Below, piece after piece: positions 27,302 to 35,126 of a DNA stretch of 64,000 nt. How positions within the stretch are numbered: the first letter of the stretch is position 1; every line of letters begins with the position of its first letter. A model generated the notes under the pieces. It saw nothing but the letters and a program-made list of their open reading frames with translations, searched no databases and was not told where the DNA came from. The position numbers were made by a program, and so were the translations under genes. Source of the DNA: Lachnospiraceae bacterium (GTDB taxonomy: Bacteria; Bacillota; Clostridia; Lachnospirales; Lachnospiraceae); assembly GCA_949383255.1 (NCBI GenBank), contig CASJPF010000003.1, positions 62,001 to 126,000 of the forward strand. Reading direction: 5' to 3'.

Positions 27302-28426
27302 ATGAGCTTTATACCAGTTAATGAACCATTATTAGATGGAAATGAGAAAAAATATTTGTGCCAATGTATCGACACAGGATGGATTTCTTCTGAGGGTCCA
27401 TTTGTAAAAGAGTTTGAACAGAAAATGAGCGCAATCGTGAACAGGAAGTATGGTATTGCAGTATCAAGTGGTACTGCCGCGTTAGAGGTAGCTGTACAGG
27501 CACTAGGAATTGGGGAAGGCGATGAAGTTATTATGCCAACATTTACAATTATATCTTGTGCGATGGCTGTTACCAAAGTGGGGGCTGTTCCAGTGTTGGT
27601 TGACAGTGATATACATACCTGGAACATGAATATCGACGAGATAGAGTCGAAAATAACTTCAAAAACAAAAGCTATTATGATTGTTCACATATATGGTTTA
27701 CCTGTTGAAGCTAATAAAGTTCTTGAACTCGCAAAAGAGTATAATTTGAAAGTGATAGAGGATGCAGCGGAGATGCATGGTCAGACGTGTAATGGGGATC
27801 CATGTGGTAGTTTTGGAGATATCAGTACGTTTAGTTTTTACTCGAATAAGCACATAACCACAGGAGAGGGCGGTATGGTGGTAACAGATAATGAAGAATT
27901 GGCGGAGCGGTGCAGATTACTTAGAAATCTTTGCTTTAGAAAAGATATTCGTTATATACATGACGAAATCAGTGATAACTATCGACTTACCAATTTACAG
28001 GCTGCAGTTGGACTTGCTCAATTAGAACGATTGGATGAATTTATAAAGAAAAAAAGACAGATGGGAAGATACTATACAGAAAGATTGAAAGATGTAAAGG
28101 GGTTGATACTTCCAATTGAAAGAATGAAATATTCTGACAATATTTACTGGGTTTATGGAATTGTATTGGATAAAGAGGTTAAGGCTGACAATAAGGCTGT
28201 GCAAAGTTTTTTAGCACAAGAGGAGATTGGAGCAAGAACATTCTTTTGGTGTATGCATGAGCAGCCTGTATATCGAAAGAAAGGGTTGTTTGGAAACAAA
28301 TCTTATCCAAATGCGGAATATTTGGCGAGAAAGGGATTTTATATTCCAAGTGGACTGGCTTTGACGGAAATGCAAATGGATAAAGTGATAGACAAATTGG
28401 TAAAAATGATGGACATAATAGAGTAA
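27302..28426 (+). CDS. DegT/DnrJ/EryC1-family sugar aminotransferase
   Basis: The 374-residue protein has the PLP-dependent sugar aminotransferase pattern: VSSGTAALEVAVQALGIG, EDAAEMHGQ, and the Schiff-base lysine in SFYSNKHITTGEGGMV, then RLTNLQAAVGLAQL. Family members add an amino group to keto-sugars linked to nucleotides. It is the last gene before the internal promoter and terminator region at 28468. Confidence 0.9.
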   Translation: MSFIPVNEPLLDGNEKKYLCQCIDTGWISSEGPFVKEFEQKMSAIVNRKYGIAVSSGTAALEVAVQALGIGEGDEVIMPTFTIISCAMAVTKVGAVPVLVDSDIHTWNMNIDEIESKITSKTKAIMIVHIYGLPVEANKVLELAKEYNLKVIEDAAEMHGQTCNGDPCGSFGDISTFSFYSNKHITTGEGGMVVTDNEELAERCRLLRNLCFRKDIRYIHDEISDNYRLTNLQAAVGLAQLERLDEFIKKKRQMGRYYTERLKDVKGLILPIERMKYSDNIYWVYGIVLDKEVKADNKAVQSFLAQEEIGARTFFWCMHEQPVYRKKGLFGNKSYPNAEYLARKGFYIPSGLALTEMQMDKVIDKLVKMMDIIE

Positions 28427-28467
28427 GGTTAAGCGGATTATAAATTACTAAGAATATTATTTATCAA

Positions 28468-28496
28468 TTGCACATTGATAATTTCATACTTATATT
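28468..28496 (+). promoter_or_regulatory. Internal sigma-A-type promoter in the glycan cluster
   Basis: TTGCAC at 28468-28473 and TATATT at 28491-28496 are spaced by 17 bp in a 250-bp intergenic gap. It should drive the second half of the cluster. The bases 28458-28472, overlapping the -35 box, match 13 of 15 bases of the putative TnpB guide start at 8430-8444. Confidence 0.6.
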
Positions 28497-28573
28497 AACA
28501 AATTTATTATTAATAACTAAAATATATTTTATAGTATTATAACTTTAAATTAGATAATAGTATGAGGTGATTC

Positions 28574-28600
28574 ATGTGGAGTAAGAAAGAGATAGTTTAA
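28574..28600 (+). CDS. Possible 8-codon leader peptide
   Basis: ATG at 28574 reads MWSKKEIV and stops at TAA 28598-28600. AGGTGA lies only 3 bp upstream, a short spacing. It sits between the promoter at 28468 and the terminator at 28622, as in attenuators, but the peptide shows no run of one amino acid that would name a signal. Confidence 0.3.
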   Translation: MWSKKEIV

Positions 28601-28621
28601 CAATGCACTCAACGAAAGATG

Positions 28622-28665
28622 CGGATATAAGTATGAAACAAAAAATGCTTATATCCGGATTTTTT
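28622..28665 (+). terminator. Intrinsic terminator or attenuator inside the cluster
   Basis: A 10-bp perfect stem (cggatataag at 28622-28631 with cttatatccg at 28648-28657) is followed by six T at 28660-28665. It lies downstream of the promoter at 28468 and immediately before the ribosome site of the next gene, so it must be read through for the downstream genes to be expressed from that promoter. Confidence 0.75.
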
Positions 28666-28680
28666 ATTAAGGAGATTGTG

Positions 28681-29115
28681 ATGAGACAAGTAGAAGAAAT
28701 CAAGAAAAAGGATAGATTGTTAGCAATAATCATTCGTGACAATTATAATTGTGATGGGGTAGATTTTATTACTCCAAATGAATATTCACAGCAGGTGGCA
28801 TATATGCATCATCCAACAGGTAAAGCGATAGATGCGCATATACATAATTTAGTTCATAGAAACGTTGTATTGACACAAGAAGTTCTGTTTATTAAAAAAG
28901 GTATGTTAAGGGTAGATTTTTATGACGAGTATGAGGATTATTTGGAAAGCAAAGTTCTGCATATGGGAGATATTATCTTATTAGTTTCAGGGGGGCATGG
29001 TTTTACTGTTTTGGACGAAGTGGAAATGGTTGAAGTAAAACAGGGACCGTATGCAGGCGACAATGATAAGAAGAGATTTATAGGTGTAGACGAGAGCCAG
29101 ATTATATATAAGTAA
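28681..29115 (+). CDS. Small cupin-fold protein of the glycan cluster
   Basis: The ATG at 28681 has AAGGAG 6 bp upstream and gives 144 residues; the in-frame ATG at 28603 would run through the terminator stem. The sequence AHIHNLVHRNVVLTQEVLFI and VLHMGDIILLVSGGHGF fits a WxcM/FdtA-like cupin. Such proteins isomerise or bind nucleotide-sugars. It has HxH and a later histidine but the metal set is incomplete, so its activity is uncertain. Confidence 0.65.
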   Translation: MRQVEEIKKKDRLLAIIIRDNYNCDGVDFITPNEYSQQVAYMHHPTGKAIDAHIHNLVHRNVVLTQEVLFIKKGMLRVDFYDEYEDYLESKVLHMGDIILLVSGGHGFTVLDEVEMVEVKQGPYAGDNDKKRFIGVDESQIIYK

Positions 29116-29169
29116 AGGAGGCATCTGGTATAAAAGGCGAGAGTTATATAGGTTGAAAGGAATTACTAA

Positions 29170-30435
29170 ATGAAGGTAGTGTTATTTGGAGTTGGAAGAC
29201 ATATTAACACAATAGAAAGTTATCTGCAAGAAGATGTTAATGTCTTATTTTATTTAGACAATAATTCTGAAAAACAGGCAGGATTGAAAAATGGGAAGAA
29301 AATTTATTCTTTAAAAAAATTACTAGATGTATATTTTGATTATGTCATTATTTCTGCACTACACTATCAGGATATGGTGCAGCAGATATTGGAAGTGGGA
29401 TGTGAAAAAGATAAGGTTATTCCGTTTTTTAAAGAGAATTTTCCTTTTGAAAATTATGGGCATATTTTGAAACCTATGCAGTGTATGCGATATAGTATGG
29501 AGTGCCGATTTCAGTATCGCATAGAACAGATAGAAAACAAACAAAAGGTATTTTGGGAAAATATTATTTATGAGATGGCTGATAAAGTTAAAAAAGAAAA
29601 GATTGAACTGCCACAGATATGCACAGCAGAGGAGACTATGCAGAAAATAATTCATGACAAGGTATCTATCAGCAGGTATGGAGACGGTGAATTCCAGATT
29701 ATTTTAGGAGCTGCAAAGGATGTGTATCAAGATGATGATAAAGAATTAGGCAGGCGGTTACAGGAAATATTAACTTCAAATCTGGAAGGGCATATTGTAG
29801 CATTGGCAGATGATTATGGCTGCATGGAACATATACGGGAAGAAAATAAGAATGCAATTCGCAGATATATGAATCCAAAAAAACGTAAAGAGCATTATCG
29901 CTATATTGATATAAAGAAGCAATACTATAATGCGTATATTAGCAGACCATATGTTATTTATCCGCATGACAGAAGAGAAGAAGCATGTGCTAGATTTGAT
30001 ACTTGGAAGAAAGTTTGGGATGGGAAAAAAATACTTTTCGTTGAAGGCTGTTATACCCGAATGGGGGTTGGCAATGATTTATTCAACAATGCTGCATTGA
30101 TAGAACGGATTATAGCGCCTGATAAGAATGCGTTTTCCGTTTATCAGGAGATATTGGAAGTTGTACTGCAGACCGAAAAAGACAGAATTGTATTAATCGC
30201 GTTAGGACCTACAGCAACAGTTCTTGCATATGATTTGGCAAAAGAAGGGTATTGGGCGATTGATATTGGACATCTTGATTTAGAATATGAGTGGTATTTA
30301 AAAGCAGAAGGTTACAGCAGGGTACCTAATAAATATAATAATGAAGTGCCGGGGGGAACCAATGTGGATGCAATTTTTGACGAAGCATATGATAAATCCA
30401 TTATAAAAACAATAAAGCAGAGGGAAGAACGATGA
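29170..30435 (+). CDS. GT-D type glycosyltransferase (DUF1792) with N-terminal Rossmann module
   Basis: Residues 1-90 form the recurrent module (KVVLFGVGRHINTIESYL). Residues about 155-415 match the GT-D family: SISRYGDGEFQIILG contains the DxE-like DGE site, followed by RRLQEILTS, LFVEGCYTRMGVGNDLFNNA and LGPTATVLAYDLAKEGY. GT-D enzymes extend surface glycans, for example on serine-rich adhesins. The stop overlaps the next start (ATGA). Confidence 0.82.
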   Translation: MKVVLFGVGRHINTIESYLQEDVNVLFYLDNNSEKQAGLKNGKKIYSLKKLLDVYFDYVIISALHYQDMVQQILEVGCEKDKVIPFFKENFPFENYGHILKPMQCMRYSMECRFQYRIEQIENKQKVFWENIIYEMADKVKKEKIELPQICTAEETMQKIIHDKVSISRYGDGEFQIILGAAKDVYQDDDKELGRRLQEILTSNLEGHIVALADDYGCMEHIREENKNAIRRYMNPKKRKEHYRYIDIKKQYYNAYISRPYVIYPHDRREEACARFDTWKKVWDGKKILFVEGCYTRMGVGNDLFNNAALIERIIAPDKNAFSVYQEILEVVLQTEKDRIVLIALGPTATVLAYDLAKEGYWAIDIGHLDLEYEWYLKAEGYSRVPNKYNNEVPGGTNVDAIFDEAYDKSIIKTIKQREER

Positions 30436-31769
30436 TAAAAGTTTCTGTTATATTGCCATCATTGAATGTAGCAAAATACGTAAGAGAGTGTATTGAAAGC
30501 GTAATAAACCAGACATTGCGAGAAATAGAGATTATTTGTGTAGATGCAGGCTCTGATGATGGCACGCGTGAGATATTGCAGGAATATGCACAGAAAGATG
30601 ATAGAATATTAATTATTGATAGTAACATAAAGAGCTATGGCTTACAGGTAAATATGGGAATAAAAGCAGCAAAGGGAGAGTATATTGCGATTTTGGAAAC
30701 AGATGATTATGTGCTAAATGACATGTATGAAAAATTATTTAATGTTGCTCAAAAGCATAAACTTGATTATGTTATGGCAGATTATATGGCATTTTATGAT
30801 GATATTGATGGAGAAAGAAAATTCTTTAAGGTACAAAATTTTTCATCAGTTCCTGAGTTGTATCATGAGGTTTTGTCAATGGAAGCTCATGCACGCCTTT
30901 ACAGTATTGATGATACTACATTATGGAGAGGAGTTTTTTCAAGAAAATTTCTGTTGTCAAACGACATCAGACTTAACGAAACGCCGGGAGCAGCATATCA
31001 GGATATATGCTTTATGCACAGAGTTCGGATGAAAGTAAAAAGAATTATGTATATAAATGAATTCGGATATTGCTATCGCACAGACAGGGCAGAGTCGTCA
31101 ACAAATTCTATTAAAGGACTGCAATATGCAAAATATGAATATCAGTATTTGTTGGAACAGGATTGTATTCCAGAAATATACAAATCAAAAATATATTATA
31201 CAATGTCTTTGTCATTAGTGAGCGAGAGTAGAAATATTCTTCCAAGAACAGGGAATGTGTGGTGTACAGCAGATTTAGAATGTTATGAGTGGTTTAGAGA
31301 TATTCTTCTAAAAGCGATTAAAGATGGACAACTTGTAGAATCGATGGGAGGAGAATCTTGGTGGAAACCACTTTTAGTATTGCTTGCCTCTAGCGAGGAT
31401 TTTGCCGACAGGCTGAAAGCTGTTTCGGATAATCTTGAGAGGATTAAGAGGATAGCGTCAGATGCGGGATTTATAATAATATGTGGTGCTGGAATACGAG
31501 GGCAAGGGTTGGCAAGGATATTAAAAAAAGAAATTATATATGGTAGCAAAATAGATATACTATATGCTGACAATGATAGTAAGATTTGGAATAGCTGTAT
31601 AAGTGGAATAAAAGTTTTACCAATAGAATTGTGTGTGGAACAGCATCCAGATGCTTTTTTTGTAATAGCAAATAAGATGCACCATATGCAGATAAGAAAT
31701 CAATTACTATCAAAAGGGATTTCTGAAGAAAGAATATATGAATACAGACCAACAGCAAAATGGAAATAA
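30432..31769 (+). CDS. GT2 glycosyltransferase with C-terminal Rossmann module
   Basis: A GT-A domain occupies the first 230 residues (VSVILPSLNVAKYVRECIES, VDAGSDDGTREIL, LETDDYVLN). The C-terminal 95 residues form the recurrent module (FIIICGAGIRGQGLARIL followed by YADNDSKIW). It is coupled to the gene before it by a 4-bp overlap. Donor sugar unknown. Confidence 0.86.
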   Translation: MIKVSVILPSLNVAKYVRECIESVINQTLREIEIICVDAGSDDGTREILQEYAQKDDRILIIDSNIKSYGLQVNMGIKAAKGEYIAILETDDYVLNDMYEKLFNVAQKHKLDYVMADYMAFYDDIDGERKFFKVQNFSSVPELYHEVLSMEAHARLYSIDDTTLWRGVFSRKFLLSNDIRLNETPGAAYQDICFMHRVRMKVKRIMYINEFGYCYRTDRAESSTNSIKGLQYAKYEYQYLLEQDCIPEIYKSKIYYTMSLSLVSESRNILPRTGNVWCTADLECYEWFRDILLKAIKDGQLVESMGGESWWKPLLVLLASSEDFADRLKAVSDNLERIKRIASDAGFIIICGAGIRGQGLARILKKEIIYGSKIDILYADNDSKIWNSCISGIKVLPIELCVEQHPDAFFVIANKMHHMQIRNQLLSKGISEERIYEYRPTAKWK

Positions 31770-31784
31770 GTAGAGGGGATTAAC

Positions 31785-32855
31785 ATGAAAATTTTTATAT
31801 GGGGGACAGGTCATGTCGCGCATAGCTATTTATGCCAAAATGAGGTAACTGAAAAAGACATTGTAGGATTTATTCAGACAAATCGTACTCTGAAGGAATG
31901 GAAAGGCATAAAGGTGTATAAACCTGATGAAATAGAAAAGATAGCGTATGATTACATATTAGTATGTATATACGGCGATGCAAGAAATATAATCAATACC
32001 TGTAATAAGAACAAGATACCTCTTGAAAAAGTTTTATTAATAGACAACTATGAGTGGATAGATGGATCGTCAATGCGAAATATTCCAGAAAGTTTATATC
32101 AAAGTATTCAAATATCTAATGCGCAAGTACATGCAGAGAAATATTTTCCAATATTCCAAAGCATAAGGCTTGGAAGAGAAAATGAATTTAAAGAATATGG
32201 TATTATAAAGAAGAATAAATCAGATCATATAGAGAATAATTTACTTCAATCAGGATTGTTTGAGGATATAGTATATAAATTAGATTATTTTCGCTATCGA
32301 ACATTTGAACTAATTGCTAACGAAATTGAAAGAAATGGAATTTGTGGAAATTGTGCAGAAGTAGGTGTATATAGAGGAGAATTTGCAAGATTGATTAATG
32401 CAAGGTTTAAAGAACGCAAAATGTATTTGTTTGACACATTTGAATCATTTGATAAAAATGAATATATAGATGAGTTGGCAAGCGGAAATTGCAGTGAGGG
32501 ATTTAGAGAAACATTTACAGATACAAGCATAGAAAAAGTGTTACATAATATGATTTATCCGGAACAGTGCATTCCACGCGTTGGATTTTTTCCAGATACC
32601 GCCATAGGGCTTGAGGAGGAGCGCTATGCATTTGTATCTATAGATGTCGATTTTGAGAAATCTATATTGGAAGGATTACGTTATTTTTATCCAAGGATGA
32701 GTGAAGGAGGAAGAATTTTTATTCATGACTATAATAATTGTTTTCTTGGAGGAGTGAAGACCGCCGTTGACAAATATGAGATCGAAAATGAGATGCAGAT
32801 TGTAAAAATTCCCATTGCAGACGAAGGAGGAACATTAATCATTGTTAAGCAGTAA
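31785..32855 (+). CDS. TylF/MycF-type methyltransferase with N-terminal Rossmann module
   Basis: Residues 1-90 form the recurrent module (MKIFIWGTGHVAHSYL). Residues about 165-356 match TylF/MycF sugar O-methyltransferases: CAEVGVYRGEFARLIN, LFDTFESFD, FVSIDVDFEKSILEGLRYF, FIHDYNN. The acidic residues that bind the metal in MycF appear kept. It probably O-methylates a sugar of the repeat unit. The next frame overlaps its end by 14 bp. Confidence 0.82.
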   Translation: MKIFIWGTGHVAHSYLCQNEVTEKDIVGFIQTNRTLKEWKGIKVYKPDEIEKIAYDYILVCIYGDARNIINTCNKNKIPLEKVLLIDNYEWIDGSSMRNIPESLYQSIQISNAQVHAEKYFPIFQSIRLGRENEFKEYGIIKKNKSDHIENNLLQSGLFEDIVYKLDYFRYRTFELIANEIERNGICGNCAEVGVYRGEFARLINARFKERKMYLFDTFESFDKNEYIDELASGNCSEGFRETFTDTSIEKVLHNMIYPEQCIPRVGFFPDTAIGLEEERYAFVSIDVDFEKSILEGLRYFYPRMSEGGRIFIHDYNNCFLGGVKTAVDKYEIENEMQIVKIPIADEGGTLIIVKQ

Positions 32856-33999
32856 AAATGTGATTGGATCGTTAGATAAGTTATATAATATATTTAATTC
32901 GGATAAGCGTGTGAATTTCTATGGTGCAGGGGTGCGTTTAGGGTTGTTTTTTCAGACAATGGATGAATGTAAAATGACAGTCAGAGCTAATAGAATTCTT
33001 GTTTCATCAGCGAAAGGGAATCCCGAACAAATACGTGGTATTCCTGTCGTGGGATTTTCACCGGAGCTTCTCACAAAAGAAGATATTGTGCTTCTAACAT
33101 TAAGTGAATGTTATGTTGAGGAAGTGGAAAAGATGTTGGCATACACAGAGGCACAAATATATAGAATTGATTTTGATATTATTGATGATATTCCTTCAAG
33201 TGAGATAAGGAATTGTATTGCCCCATTTACGAAAAAATTTGAAACAGATTTTTCACAATGGAATATACCAAATGAAAAATATACTAGATGTGCATGGACT
33301 ATGTGGTGGCAAGGAGAAAATGTTGCACCTGATATTGTTAGGATATGTTGGAAAACTCAAAAAGAAAACCTTCCACATGGAGTGAAGCACAAAATTATTA
33401 CCAAAGATAATTTCAGAGAATATATAGATATTCCAAAGTATGTGTTGGATAAGTATGAAAAAGGTTATATTATGCCTGCACACCTTTCGGATATTGTAAG
33501 ATGCTGCCTGTTGTATAAATACGGTGGGATATGGTTAGATTCTACGATACTGATGTGTGAATTAATGCCAGAAGAGTGTATGCAGTATCCTATCTATACA
33601 AGAACGACAGTTGGGAGGGAATTTAACTCTAAGGCTGTATGGGCTATTTGGTTTTTGTGTGCTCGGAAAGGCGAAAAGCTTTTCAGGTTTGTGATGGATG
33701 CGTATTTTTATTACTTTCAGCATTATGATAAGGTAAAATATTATTTAATGACAGATTATCTAATAGGGATTGCATGTAATATGTTTCCAGATATATGTAA
33801 AAAACTGAATAAAATACCATATAACAATATAGGAGCTATGGAACTTGGAAAACATTTGGAAGAATCATATAATGAACAAGATTATAGAAAATATACAAAA
33901 AATACTTTTATTCAGAAACTAACATGGCATGGAAACCTGTATGCTGAAAATTCTATTTATAGTCATATAATACGCACATATGGAGGAATAGAAAACTGA
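32842..33999 (+). CDS. GT32-like glycosyltransferase (DXD motif) with N-terminal Rossmann module
   Basis: The TTG at 32842 has AAGGAGG 11 bp upstream; a GTG at 32860 is an alternative start. Residues about 20-105 form the recurrent module (RVNFYGAGVRLGLFF). The C-terminal part resembles capsular glycosyltransferases with a Gly_transf_sug domain: IVRICWKTQKENLPHGV, AHLSDIVRCCLLYKYGGIWL followed by DST. It overlaps both neighbours slightly, so the four genes from 30432 to 35090 are closely coupled. Confidence 0.75.
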   Translation: MLSSKNVIGSLDKLYNIFNSDKRVNFYGAGVRLGLFFQTMDECKMTVRANRILVSSAKGNPEQIRGIPVVGFSPELLTKEDIVLLTLSECYVEEVEKMLAYTEAQIYRIDFDIIDDIPSSEIRNCIAPFTKKFETDFSQWNIPNEKYTRCAWTMWWQGENVAPDIVRICWKTQKENLPHGVKHKIITKDNFREYIDIPKYVLDKYEKGYIMPAHLSDIVRCCLLYKYGGIWLDSTILMCELMPEECMQYPIYTRTTVGREFNSKAVWAIWFLCARKGEKLFRFVMDAYFYYFQHYDKVKYYLMTDYLIGIACNMFPDICKKLNKIPYNNIGAMELGKHLEESYNEQDYRKYTKNTFIQKLTWHGNLYAENSIYSHIIRTYGGIEN

Positions 34000-35090
34000 T
34001 GGATTTTGATAGGGAAATACAAGAAATACTTGAATTCGCACACAATATGAAGGAAATAAGAGCTATTAAAGAACAGGTGCTAGCTGGGAAAAAAATTGTT
34101 ATTTTTGGTGCAGGCAACTGTGGGCATGAAGTTTGGCGTTCTTTGTTAGATGAGGGAATAGAAGTGAAAGCATTTTGCGATAATCGACGTGCAGGAACTA
34201 TAGATAGAGAAACTTCTTTGCCAATAATTGACGCTATACAGATGGCAAATGACATAAAGAATTATTTTATATTAATAAGCGTAGCTGATAAACCTGTATA
34301 TGAATTGATATATCATCAACTGATACAGATGGGATTTCAGAGCAGTCAGTGTCTTTTTATGAAGGATTATATAGAAAAGATACCTGCCAGTTTCCTAATA
34401 AAATATAAGTATCAGTATCATAAAGTGTTTCATATGCTAGAAGACGAACTTTCTAGAAAAGTATATATTGAACGTATAAAAAGGGTATATATATTGTCCG
34501 ATATATTAGATGTGATGCAACCTGAAAAAGATCAATATTTTGACAAATTGGTAAAATTGACAGAGCAGGAGGTATTTATTGATTGTGGAGCATACATAGG
34601 TGATACAGCCATTGAATTTATAAAAAGAACAAATGGAAAATATCAGCAAATATATATGTTTGAAGCGGAGGAGTCTAAATATGCTCAAATTAAGAGCAGT
34701 TTGAAAGATTTTAAATACAAGTTGTATCCGTATGGTGTTTGGTCAGAAAATACAAAATTGTATTTCGAGGCTGGAGGGGGTTCTGCTTCAAAGGTGTCAG
34801 CAACAGATACTGGGAAAACAGAAATTGAAGTAGTTGCTTTGGATCATATTGCGTTTGATAAAGTTCCTACGTTTATAAAGATGGATATTGAGGGTTCTGA
34901 AAAACAAGCATTACTTGGAGCCAGAGAACTTATTTCAAAGTATACACCAAAACTAGCAATATGTGTTTATCATAAACCAGAGGATTTGTTTGAACTTCCG
35001 CTTCTTATTAAAGAAATCAATCCAAAATATAAATTGTACATGCGGCAGTATTCAGATCATTTTGCAGAAACAGTTTGCTATGCATTATAA
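33999..35090 (+). CDS. FkbM-family methyltransferase with N-terminal Rossmann module
   Basis: Residues about 25-110 form the recurrent module (KKIVIFGAGNCGHEVWRSLL). Residues about 185-363 are an FkbM methyltransferase: FIDCGAYIGDTAIEFI is the SAM loop, then YMFEAEESKYAQI and FIKMDIEGSEKQALLGA. It shares one base with the preceding stop codon. Likely O-methylates a glycan residue. Confidence 0.85.
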   Translation: MDFDREIQEILEFAHNMKEIRAIKEQVLAGKKIVIFGAGNCGHEVWRSLLDEGIEVKAFCDNRRAGTIDRETSLPIIDAIQMANDIKNYFILISVADKPVYELIYHQLIQMGFQSSQCLFMKDYIEKIPASFLIKYKYQYHKVFHMLEDELSRKVYIERIKRVYILSDILDVMQPEKDQYFDKLVKLTEQEVFIDCGAYIGDTAIEFIKRTNGKYQQIYMFEAEESKYAQIKSSLKDFKYKLYPYGVWSENTKLYFEAGGGSASKVSATDTGKTEIEVVALDHIAFDKVPTFIKMDIEGSEKQALLGARELISKYTPKLAICVYHKPEDLFELPLLIKEINPKYKLYMRQYSDHFAETVCYAL

Positions 35091-35126
35091 GATTGTTTCA
35101 TAATATAAAAAGGAAAATAAGCGGGA

